From Inia geoffrensis (lineage: Eukaryota; Chordata; Mammalia; Artiodactyla; Iniidae), in NCBI GenBank assembly GCA_036417435.1, contig CM070904.1, positions 20,814,835 through 20,878,834 of the forward strand: 64,000 nt of DNA, in the 5' to 3' direction. The notes beneath the pieces are model-generated. The model was not told the DNA's origin. It saw only the letters and a program-made list of their open reading frames with translations, and searched no databases. Of the stretch, positions 10,836 to 21,052 are shown piece by piece. The stretch's first letter is position 1, and each line of letters starts with the position of its first letter. The position numbers and the translations under genes are program-made.

Positions 10836-13380
10836 TTATAATGGGGTTTAGCGGATTGTCACTGCTGTGTTTATGCTGCTCTACACACACTTGATTCTCT
10901 TTTGGAGACATATCAGTACATAGGTTTTAAGATTCTGAGTAGTCAGGTATATTCCTATGCATTGAATACGGGGTGCTGAGTCCATTTCTTTGAGCAAGGA
11001 GTAGGTTCTGTCTATTATATATTTGGCTTATGGAACGGTATCTGTGCTAATTTCAATCTCTGGTGGTATGCAGCACCCCAACTCACCTTTCCCCTGAAGC
11101 ACGCATATGTTTGTTTTCTAAATGTGAGACTCTGTTCTGTTTTGTAATCCTGTTCCTATGTAGCCAAGTTTACCTTCCCTCTGTTAGTGATATCTTATGA
11201 TATCCTAAGTTTCTTTCTCTGTGCGATTTATTTCACTTAGAATCATCGTTCCTAAATCCACTCATTATGCTGCTACGGGCCTGATGACATTGATTTCATT
11301 CCTGAGTGACATTCCATTGTACGTAAGTACCACAACTTCCTTATCCATTTTTCTCTTTCTGGGATATTTAAGTGGTACCGTAGTCGAGGTTCTTGTAAAC
11401 AGAGCAGCCCCAAAGGTTGGGGTGGCTGTATCTTTTTCCATTTAATTTCCCTAAGCTATAGGAGCACACGTGGAAGTGCCCTAGGCTCTGTAGCTTTGGT
11501 TTTTCGATATTTCAGGAAACACCATTCACTTTTCCAGAGTGGCTGTTGGCAATTTACATCCCGTCCATCAGCCTAACAAGGCTCCCTGATCTCCGTGGCC
11601 TGCCCGGCCTTTATGGTTTTTACACGTTTTTCAGATGTCTCTTTTGACCAGTGGGAAGACAGACTCCATTTTAGTGCGGATTTCAATTACAGGCTTGATT
11701 GGTTGGTCAAAAAGGGCGTATGCGTTTTTTCCTGAATATATTCAGGAAAAAAACGCATACGCCGTTTTTGGCCAAGTGCATCATTGTGGACGTTCTGCCT
11801 CGTTTCCTCTGCTTTATATGCAATTCCAATCTACCTCCTGAAATCGCTTCCTACAATTTTGCCTCGCTTTCAAGTCCTCTTCGCAGCCTTACTTCAATAT
11901 ATTTTTGAACGATAGTTGTCCTTGATAACTCTGCAGGTTTGTAAAATGCAGTGCCCCTGAGCTCCTTTTTTCAACTCGCTTTCTGGTGAGCTGGCCGCCA
12001 AACCGCGGGATTGCTTCAGGCGCTGTGCTGGTTCCAGCTCGTCACGCTGAGGCTTTGCTTAATTCTTATTCTCGGTGGGAAATTCAGAGTTAAATGTGCC
12101 CGTCCAAACACCTACAGCTAGTCTCCCTTTGGTTCTCCCTATTCCTGTTCATCCTCTGCAGAATTTGCAAACTCTGCCCAACAGGAGGTCAAGGGCCCTG
12201 ACTCTCCAAGTGGGGAGATTGTTAGTAAAGCGTCTGGAATGGCGAATCCGAGTACCAGGGGACGAAAACTGAGATGCGTTTTAGAAACGTTGCCCGATCA
12301 TGCGGTGGAGCATCCCCTCGGTTACCCATGCATGTTTTACCTGAATGAAGAATCCCTTCAACCTGGAGAGTTGGGGCCCTTTGAGTGGCTAGCATGCAGT
12401 ATTATGTCAAAGCGTCTGCATTTGCTCACCGAACTTCATCAATCCTCTCAGCCCCAAGTGCCCAGCCTTATGTCTCACCCAGCTGTGGGTGTAGATGTGG
12501 GAAATCCAGGTTTCATCACAAGCCCTGAACGAATTATTTAAGAATTTTCTGTCTTTCACTGTCTTTGTATTTTGTTTGGGAAATAAATTTTTATAATGAG
12601 GTTTAGCGGATTGTCACTGCTGTGTTTATGCCGATCTACACACACTTGATTCTCTTACGGAGACATATCAGTACATAGGTTTTAAGATTCTGAGTAGTCA
12701 GGTATATTCCTATGCGTTGAATATGGGGTGCTGAGTCTATTTCTTTGAGCAAGGAGTAGGTTCTGTCTATTATATATTTGGCTTATGGAATGGTATCTGT
12801 GCTAATTTCAATCTCTGGTGGTATGCAGCACCCCAACTCACCTTTCCCCTGAAGCACGCATATGTTTGTTTTCTAAATGTGAGACTCTGTTCTGTTTTGT
12901 AATCCTGTTCCTATGTAGCCAAGTTTACCTTCCCTCTGTTAGTGATATGTTATGATATCCTAAGTTTGTTTCTCTGTGTGATTTATTTCACTTAGAATCA
13001 TCGTTCCTAAATCCACTCATTATGCTGCTACGGGCCTGATGACATTGATTTCATTCCTGAGTGACATTCCATTGTACGTAAGTACCACAACTTCCTTATC
13101 CATTTTTCTCTTTCTGGGATATTTAAGTGGTACCGTAGTCGAGGTTCTTGTAAACAGAGCAGCCCCAAAGGTTGGGGTGGCTGTATCTTTTTCCATTTAA
13201 TTTCCCTAAGCTATAGGAGCACACGTGGAAGTGCCCTAGGCTCTGTAGCTTTGGTTTTTCGATATTTCAGGAAACACCATTCACTTTTCCAGAGTGGCTG
13301 TTGGCAATTTACATCCCGCCCATCAGCCTAACAAGGCTCCCTGATCTCCGTGGCCTGTCCTGCCTTTCTGGTTTTTACAC
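10836..13380. repeat. Nearly identical adjacent satellite monomers, 1755-bp offset
   Basis: Sequence from about 10836 to 11625 recurs from about 12591 to 13380 with only scattered mismatches; for example GCGGATTGTC is at 10851 and again at 12606. The other visible monomers are far more diverged from one another, so this pair was duplicated or homogenised recently. Confidence 0.8.
11703..11775. repeat. Satellite palindrome copy P4
   Basis: Nearly perfect inverted repeat centred at 11738/11739. Differences are a one-base A-run expansion on the right side, one substitution in the right arm (GCCG for GCCC) and GGTCAA for GGCCAA on the left. Confidence 0.9.
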
Positions 13381-13457
13381 TTTTTTCAGATGTCTCTTTT
13401 GACCGGTGGGAAGAGAGACTCCATTGTAGTGCGGATTTCCATTGCAGGCTTGCTTGG

Positions 13458-13529
13458 TTGGCCAAAAAGGGCGTATGCTTTTTTTCCTGAATATATTCAG
13501 AAAAAAATTCATATGCCCTTTTTGGCCAA
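13458..13529. repeat. Satellite palindrome copy P5
   Basis: Centred at 13493/13494, exactly 1755 bp from P4. The left arm is nearly canonical; the right arm has substitutions (ATTCATATGCCC). Confidence 0.88.
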
Positions 13530-15192
13530 CTGCTTCCTTGTCGAAATTCTCCCGCCGTTCATGTGCTGTAAAGAAAAGTCCAATCTATCTCTTGAAATCT
13601 GTTTCCTGAATTTCTTTCTTGCTTTCAGATCCTCTTCGTTGCCTTACCTCAACATATTTTTGGACGTTAGTTTTCATTTATAAATCTGCAGGTTTGTGAA
13701 TTACAGTGACCCTGATCTCCATTTTTTAAGTTTTCTTGTGAGCTGGCCTCAAACCCGCAGGATTGCTTCAGGACTTATTTTGGCTCCGGGGAGTCAGGCT
13801 GAGCTTTTTTTTAATTCTTATTCTTAATGGGAAATTAGAGTGACATGTCCCCTTCCAAACCCCTACAACTATTCTCTCATTGGTTCACCCTCTTCCCGTT
13901 CATCCTCCTCACAATTTGCATAATGTGTGAAACAGAAGTTTACATGTGCTGATTCTCGAAGTGCGGAGATTCTAAGTAGCGTGGCTGGAATGGTGCACAG
14001 GAGCACCACGAGAGGATAAATGAGATGCATTTTAGACACATCTCCCGATCACATGGTGTACAGCCCTCTGGGTTTTCCATGCATGTTTTAGCTGTAGGAA
14101 GATCCCTTGAACCTGCAGATTTGGAACCCATTGAATGGGTACCAGGTAGTATTACTTTAAAGGGTGTGCATTTCCTCATCCAACCTCACATTTCTCTTAG
14201 CGCGAACAGTTTCCAGCCTTATGTCTCATCCTGCTGTGGGTCTAGAGGTGTTCAATCCATGTTGCATCACTGCCCCTGAGGAAAAGTTGTAAGAGGTTTT
14301 CTCTGTCTCTCTGTCGTTTATTTTTTTCAATTTATTATTACATTGGTTACAGCTGATTTTCAAAGCTCTGTTTCTTGCCGCTGTACATCCACTTGATTCA
14401 CGTACAGAGAGACATCAATAAATTCTTTTTCAGATTCTTACCAGTCGTATATATTCTTTTCCGGTGACTTGAGTGTGCTGAGTGCAGTTTTTTAGCTACC
14501 GTGTAGGCCTTGTTGATTATCAATTTGGTATTTGGAATGGTATCTTTGCTAATTTCAACCTCCTAGATAATGCCTCACCCCTCCCCACCTTTCCCGCTTA
14601 GCAGCCTTATGCATATTTTCTACATATTTGACTATGTTTTTCTTTTGTAATTTATTTCATGTGTACCATTTGGGATTCAACTTTTAAGTGATATCTTATG
14701 ATATGTGTCTTTTTCTTTTTGAATCATGTCACTTAGAATGATCATACGTAACTCCTCCGGAGTTGTTGCAACTGGCCATATTTCATTGATTTCCAGGCTG
14801 AGTAATATTCCACTCTACATAAGTACCACATCTCTATCCATTTTTTCCCCCCAGAGACATTTAAGTTATATCCTAGTCGGGGATCTTTTAAACAGAGAGG
14901 CGGTAAACATTGGGGTGCCTGTGTCCTCTCGATTTTTTTTTTCCCAAGATATACGCCCATGAGTGCAAGTGTCCTATGCTCTGTAGCTCATTTTTTAGGT
15001 GTTTTAGTAAACACAATACACTTCTCCAGAGTGGCCGTTGCCAATATACATGTTCACTATAAGCCTCACAGGGCTCCCTTTTCTCCTCGCCCTGTCCTGC
15101 ATTTCTGGTGTTTACACTTTATGAGGACGGCTCTTCTGACTGATGCGAAGTGTTATCTTTTGTAGTATTGATTTTCAGTGCCCACCTGTTTG

Positions 15193-15265
15193 GTTGGCAA
15201 AAAAAGGTTTATGCCCTTTTCTTGAATATATTCAGAAAAAAACACATACACCCTTTTTGGTCAAA
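15193..15265. repeat. Satellite palindrome copy P6
   Basis: Centred at 15228/15229. It keeps the TTGAATATATTCA core and outer ends, but both arms have independent substitutions in the GGGCGTATGC segment. Confidence 0.8.
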
Positions 15266-15905
15266 TGCAGTGTTGGCAATGTTCAGCGCCTTTTCTTGTG
15301 CTTAATGGCGAGTCTTTTCTACCTCTTCAAATCCCTTTCCTGCCATTCTCCCTTGCTTACAAGTCCTTTTCTGTGACTTTCCTCAAGACATTTTCCAGTG
15401 ACAGATATTTTCAACTATGCAGTTTCGTGAATTTTAGTGCCCCTGAGTTCCATTTTTCAACTTGTGTTTATGGGAACTGACCACAAAGCAGCGGGATTTC
15501 CTCAAGCCCTATTCTGTTTCCATGGGCAATCCTAGCCTTTGGTCAATTCGTCTTCCTGATTGGAAATTACAGTGACATGTGCCTGTCCGAACACCTAGGA
15601 CTTGTCTCTCTTTGTTCCTCATCCTTCCGCTTCATCCTCTTGACAAGTTCCAAACTGTGTGCAACAGGATGTTGACGGTGCTGACATCCCCAAGTGGGAA
15701 GATTGTTAGTAAAGACGCTGGAGGGGTGAACCCGAGCACCAGGAGATGAGGAGATGAGATGCCTTTTCCAAACTCTTCCCGTTCAGACTGTGTAACATCT
15801 TCTGGTTGTGACAGGCATGTTTTAGCAGTAGGAAGGGTCCCGTTCATGTAAGGAGAACACCAGGGCTTTTTCCAAATCAGTGTCTTCCCGAACCCCAAAC
15901 TGGGG

Positions 15906-16029
15906 AATTTTTTAAGCTACGGCTACACGTATGTTCATTAAGGCCCTTGGGAAGTAGGCAGAGTCTGAACTTTAGATGACTGAAGTCTTCAGGGTCAGAA
16001 GCACTCACCATAGGCTTCCCTTAGGTTAC
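15906..16029. other. Spacer after satellite array
   Basis: Short non-satellite stretch; nothing recognised. Confidence 0.4.
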
Positions 16030-16255
16030 ATTTTAACTGCCATTGATAGATGATGTCAATAAAAATATCTATTCTTTTTCAGATTATTTCCCCTTATAGG
16101 TTATTGCAAAATATTGAGTGTAGTTCCCTGTGCTATACAGTAGTTCCTTGTTGATGATGTTTTTATACATAGCAGTGTGTATGTGTTAATCCTAAACTGT
16201 TAATTTATCCCTCCTCCCACCTTTCCCCTTTGGTAATAATAAATTATAAGATTTT
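16030..16255 (-). mobile_element. L1 3'UTR fragment, antisense
   Basis: Much closer to the standard cetartiodactyl L1 3'UTR than the satellite is: 'ttattgcaaaatattgagtgtagttccctgtgctatacagtag', then 'ccctcctcccacctttcccctttggtaa'. It is a truncated interspersed copy, useful as a local yardstick for how diverged the L1-like half of the satellite is. Confidence 0.8.
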
Positions 16256-17399
16256 ATACTTCTCAGAAATGGGGGAGTTGAAAGAGAGGTAGCATTTTCA
16301 ATGGAAAAGCATTTAAAACAAGATTGAAGTTTTAACCAAGATTATTAGATGTACATCCTTGGAAAGAAATCACTTCATTTCTCTAATATTGACCTGACAA
16401 ATAAGACAAACCTTTTCACTGAACTTGCTTATAATAAAGTGATGGAAGTGTTAGAAACATCTTATTTTACCTGAGCCTTATACACTGTTCTATGTTAATT
16501 ACAGTTTGGCTCACACATCTGTTCACTGAAGTTACAATGTTCTCAATTTCTGTTACTGATCCTCCAGAGTGGGCCCCAACAAGAGTCCCCCTGCCCAGTG
16601 TCATTGGAGCCAACAGATCGAGACTGAGTTTGGGTCAGAAGCAAAGGAAACTTTATATTTTGATCAGAGAATGGAGAGGTGAGAGCATGCACTACCCTGC
16701 GGGCTGTGGGCTGGGCTGCTGTATAGAGATCCTGTCAGAGTCAGTGGGAGGGAGGGGGCAGAGCTCTCGAGGGCCGGGTTGGCTGCAGCTCAGGCTCTAT
16801 GTTGCGGTGTCTGCATGGGGCCCCGTGAACTGAGGTGTCGACCCAGCCATTCTGCACTAGGAAATCGGGTCTGAAGTGCCGGGTGTGGGACCTCTGCATG
16901 CGGGACCGTACGAGCACGTGAAATTAGACAAAGCACAAAGGATGAAAACGGTTAGACTTTACTTTATTGCCCAGATTCTATTTTAATGGGCTTTGCCGGT
17001 GACAAACCCCTCCCCTGCCTTTTGTCCCGTTCCTCATTCTTGGAGGGCTGAGGGTGCAAACCCCTCTTCTGTAACTACTGAGTGCTGAGTTGGGAGCCCT
17101 CATACCTGGGGGCGAGGGGCAGAACTTCTCCCCAGCAGCCTCCAGGTGACGTTGATTGTCCCCAGGCCTCCTGCCTCACTGCTCGTCCGCCTGAGCACCA
17201 GCATTGGAAGCGCTGTAGATTCTAATGCCCTTTAAGGGTCCAGGAAAGAGATGTGCAGAGACGCTGGGGGGGCCGGTTTTACCCCGCCCAACATGTGTTC
17301 GGCCACCTTAGGCTGATGGTTTCTGCCAGCCTAGATGCCCTGACCAGTAGTCTGCGCTTTCTTCAATTAGGCCCCTGAATTAACGTACAAACAGCACCA
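16256..17399. other. Anonymous DNA, possibly 3' part of the neighbouring ERV
   Basis: No gene seen. From about 16550 the base composition becomes more GC-rich. On the reverse strand there is an AATAAAGTAAAGTCT stretch (about 16953-16967) that could be a retroviral polyadenylation region. LTR ends (TG...CA with direct repeats) were not found, so membership of the ERV at 17400-18790 is only a possibility. Confidence 0.3.
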
Positions 17400-18790
17400 G
17401 GTGTCAGAGCCCTTCCCGCTCAACTCCCAGATAGTCCAGAGTCGGTGGTAATCCAGGACCATGACGGCCACTGAGTCAACAGCTTTTTGAAGTAGCCAGG
17501 AGTCCAGCCGGTCTCATTGGCCACCGTCACTGCGGTGTCTGTGGGCTTTTCTATGGTGACAGCGTGATATATGGTTCCAACACCAAGCTTATTAGCTCCC
17601 CTCTGGGTGCAGTAATTCCTGAAAGCAGTAGTCTATTCTTTTGGGACACACACTTGTTGTTTTCTGAGAGAAACTCCAGGTCAGCTGATGGTCACTCGAG
17701 TCGTCATGGGGCCCCGTTGCCCCCGTTTGTCTCTCTGGAGGTTGGAGTTGGAGGGCCTCCTCACTCAAGGTCAGTGTGCCCATGGAGCGAACCCTGCAAC
17801 TTCAGGGCATGGTGGGTGGTTAGGATCACCACGTGGGGTCCTTTTCCCTTAGGAGGGAGGTGGCCTTGCTGGCTGCTGATTTCCAGGTTTTTAGATACTG
17901 CCAGTATCCTGGCCAGATGTGGCGGTGGGCCAAGCTCCTTGGTGACCGTAGTTTATCCTACCTAGATGGCATTCTTGCGTTGTTCCATTTCAAGTGGTCC
18001 CAGTTTTTGCGCTAATACTCCAATGGCGATTCACCTTTCACCGGGAATGTAAAGGTCAAAGGGTTTAGCTAAATTAGGGAGTTCCAGGGCAAGTGTCTGA
18101 ATTGACTGCTCTTTCCATTCTTGAAAGGCCACTTCTGCATTCTATTCAAAAAGATCATCATCTTTTCCTTTCAGTCTTTCATATAGAGGCCCAGCTATTA
18201 GACTGTAGTTAGGGATCCAGATGCAGCAAACCCCGACCTCCCCAGGAACCCCTAAGCTGTCTTCTAGTTTTAGAAGGGGTAAGGCTGCAAATAGTTTCTT
18301 CCCTTTCCTGGGATGAGCTTCTCCAACCTTCTGTGAGAATGAAGCCCAGGCAGGTCACCTTAGTCTGTGATATTTGAGCTTTTTCTTGGACACCTTCTAT
18401 CCTTTATTGGCTTGGTAGTTCAGAGGCCTCCTTAGTAGGGCTGGTGATCAGAATATCATCTGCATATTGAAGGAGGGTTTCCTTTTCCAGAGGTAGAACT
18501 TTTAGGTTTTTAGCTAAGCTTTCCCCAAAGCTGGTTTGGGAATTTTTGAACCCTTGGGGCAAGACGGCCCAGCAGTATTGTTTTTGTTGTATGTTGAGTC
18601 CTGCCACTCACAAGCCAAAATATCTTGTGACTCTGGGACTAATAGAATACAAAGGAAGGCATCATTGAGCCTAATACAGAATACCATGTCCTGGTGGATG
18701 GTAGAATGACCAGCAGGGTGTAGGAATTAGGAACTACTGGAGGTATATCTTCGGTGGCTTCACTGACTATCCTGACATCCTTTACCAGGT
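17400..18790 (-). pseudogene. Decayed ERV1/gammaretrovirus-like pol fragment (reverse transcriptase and connection region)
   Basis: Reading the reverse strand from 18790 downward, the order of a class I retroviral pol is recognisable. First comes the segment before the RT palm (proline/asparagine-rich, near 18780-18720), then an open block at 18607-18404 with an LPQGF motif and the catalytic YADD motif in the sequence LLQYADDILI. The thumb/connection-like region follows towards about 17700. It is broken by several stops and frameshifts, and no protease, integrase or envelope region could be identified. The pol upstream end stops abruptly at about 18790, where a tandem repeat begins. The family normally copies viral RNA to DNA; this relic cannot be functional. 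Class I is favoured because of the LPQGF and QYADD context. Confidence 0.75.
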
Positions 18791-19010
18791 CCCCAGCAGC
18801 CCACGGGGCTCTCGTGGTCAGACCAATCCCAGGATATGGAGCTCACCTGGGCAGGTATCCCACCCCCAGCCCAGCCCATGGGGCTCTCGTGGTCAGGCTC
18901 CTCCCAGGATATGGGTCTCACCGGGGCAGGTCCCCAGCAGCCCACGGGGCTCTCATGGTCAGGCCCCTCCCAGGATACAGAGCTACCCTTGCAGGTACCC
19001 TGGCAGGGCT
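18788..19010. repeat. Three-copy tandem repeat, 66-75 bp unit
   Basis: GGGGCTCTCGTGGTCAG-type cores begin at 18805, 18880 and 18946, each followed by 'ccc(a/t)cccaggata' and preceded by 'cagcccacg' or 'cagcccatg'. Spacing is 75 then 66 bp. It begins exactly where recognisable pol sequence ends. Confidence 0.8.
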
Positions 19011-20339
19011 GGGCACACAGGAACCATGCACATAGCCCTCATCGCAAAGCACCCCCAGCTCACCTGTCGCTCAGAGCTGACACAGAGCACCTCACAACAG
19101 GACTTGAACTAACAAACAGCAGCTCCAACAGGTCTGTGACCCTGAGCATCACTCTGTGCAGCCTCCCTCCACCTGGTCTTCCAGAGACTTCCACTGCACC
19201 CGGGGCACCAGGCTTCTGTCTGCACCCACCACCCACCCCTCCTCTCCCTGACTCCTGGGTTCCTCTCATTAGGAAAGGGTTTTCTTGAAGTTGTCTCCCA
19301 CTCATGGGCCAGATAAATGATTAGAAAACAAGCCAGAGCTGCAGCCCCTTGTCTATCCTGACTCTCAGGAGCCCACACCTGTTCCTTGGACCTGGCCGGT
19401 TCAGCAAGTTCCATTTTCTGCAACTGTGAGCCCCTGAGGGGTGATGATTGGCTGACCTGGGCAGCCTGACCCTGCCGGCCAGCCCTCCCCGGGTGTGCCT
19501 GGGTTGAGATCAATATAAACACCACTCCAGGCAGCAAGAGCCCCTGCAGCTGTGCCTGACGCCATATTCTCTGCCCTGTCAGCAGTCTCGGGTCTGGGCT
19601 GGTGGGAGGGAGTGAGAGGCCATGGCTTTTTGGGTGGCCTAGTGTGAGTGGGGCTCTGCTGGACTTTCTGTAGGAGTTGCCAGGCTGCCACCTGCTAAAG
19701 AAGAGGATGTGTCACCCATAACTGCCGCTGGAATTTATCCCTGGGCAGAGGTGAGGAAGGAAAAAAGCAGTGGGGCCTGGGACAGGAGGGGTATCTCAGG
19801 CAGGGAAATGGAAAGCTTCCAGAAGAGCGCCGGGGGCCAGGACCATCCTGGCTGGCCTGCAGGCACCAAGTCGGACGGCGTGCTGTCGCTCGTGTGGCTC
19901 CACGGCCCTTCTTCTAGGCTTTCAAATCCTTGTACATATTCAGGTGTTTTACCTGGGAAGGGTGGGAACAGTTCAGCAGCAGCTGGCCCGGGGCTCAGCT
20001 CACTTTTACTCACAGACGCCTCGGCAGGGTGCCCCAGTTTTGCAATGAGGACGCTTGTTGCGTGGGGGCTGCTGGCTGAATGGGAGACGATCCCCAACTC
20101 TGACCAACTTTAGAATTTTTTACAACTGGAGCAAGTGAAATGATACGGTTTTCCTCTGTGTAACTGGTGGGTTCTGTTTTTGTTTTTGTTTTTTTTCCTT
20201 TTTTTCATTTTTGGTTCAAGGTAGATTTTATTCCTCTTTTTTGTATTTCCAGATAAAAGCATGGAAATAATTTATTCATATAAATGTATGTGAAGGGAAG
20301 AACTTTTTTTTTCTGTTTTCCTTTTTCCAATTGTATTTT
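19011..20339. other. GC-rich anonymous DNA with a promoter-like patch
   Basis: No exon could be supported; open frames of 80-140 codons here fit GC-rich composition and occur on both strands. At 19447-19453 there is an inverted CCAAT (GATTGG) and at about 19511-19518 an ATATAAA box, followed by GC-rich sequence. The spacing resembles an LTR U3 or a Pol II promoter, but nothing downstream confirms either. A T-rich stretch runs from about 20170 to 20340. Confidence 0.3.
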
Positions 20340-21052
20340 TTTTTAATTTTGAATTTTATTTTATTTTTTTATACAGCAGGTTCTTATTGGTTATCTATTT
20401 TATACATATAACTGTATACATTCCAATCCCGATCTCTCAACTCCTCCCACCACCACCCACCACGACTTTCCCTCCTTGGTGTCCATACGTTTGTTCTCTG
20501 TTCATCTGTACATCTGTTGCTCTGTTTCTGCCCTGCAACCCGGTTCATCTGTACCATTTTTCTAGGTTCCACATATATGCATTAATATATAATATTTGTT
20601 TTTCTCTTTCTGACTTACTTTACTCTGTATGACAGTCTCTAGATCCATCGACGTCTCTACAAATGACCCAATTTCATTACTTTTTACGGCTGAGTAATAT
20701 TCCATTTTATATATGTACCACATCTTTATGCATTCGTCTGTCTGTGGGCATTTACGTTGAATCCATTACCTGGCTATTTTAAATAGTCATGCAATGAACA
20801 TTGTGGTGAATGTTTCTTTTTCGTTTATGGTATTGCTGGGTATATGCCAGGTAGTGGGATTACTGGGTCATATGGTAATTCAATTGTTAGTTTTCTAAGG
20901 AACCTCCATACTATTCTCCATAGAGACTGTATCAATTTACATTCCCAACAATAGTGGAAGAGGGTTCCTTTTCTCCACAGCCATTCCAGCATCTGTTGTT
21001 TGTATAATTTTTGTTGATGCCCATCCTAACAGGTGTGAGGTGATACCTCATT
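20340..21052 (-). mobile_element. L1 3' end, antisense
   Basis: Well-preserved antisense L1 3' end: 'ttatacagcaggttcttattggttatctatttt', 'ggctgagtaatattccatttt', 'ccatactattctccatagagactgtatcaatttaca', ending at 'aggtgtgaggtgatacctca'. It stops in the middle of L1 and continues directly into satellite sequence. Confidence 0.9.

Larger units (their letters stand above)
6494..15905. repeat. Composite satellite array, about six monomers of 1.72-1.76 kb
   Basis: The same long unit recurs head to tail. Palindrome centres at about 7091, 8813, (10421, collapsed), 11738, 13493 and 15228 give spacings of about 1722, 1608, 1317, 1755 and 1735 bp. Each unit has three parts. The first (about 850-900 bp) follows, strongly diverged, the antisense L1 3' end order: 'gtgatatcttatgataagt', 'gagtaatattccattgtac', 'ctccagagtggc..ttggcaatttaca'. 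The second is a hairpin palindrome of about 72 bp. The third is about 750 bp of unknown origin, including the 'ggaaattagagtgacatgtgcc' region. Two sequence classes are visible: units near 6.5-10.8 kb and 13.9-15.9 kb differ from those near 10.85-13.7 kb. Length and lineage fit the published common cetacean satellite; I could not align it. Confidence 0.8.

Noticed and set aside
6494..15905. CRISPR-like array from regularly spaced palindromes
   Set aside because: Spacing is about 1.7 kb and the whole unit is repeated; this is eukaryotic satellite DNA, not short repeats with unique spacers.
18404..18607. The open RT block as a possible active polymerase
   Set aside because: Only 67 codons are open. 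The flanking pol is full of stops and frameshifts, and no complete provirus is present.
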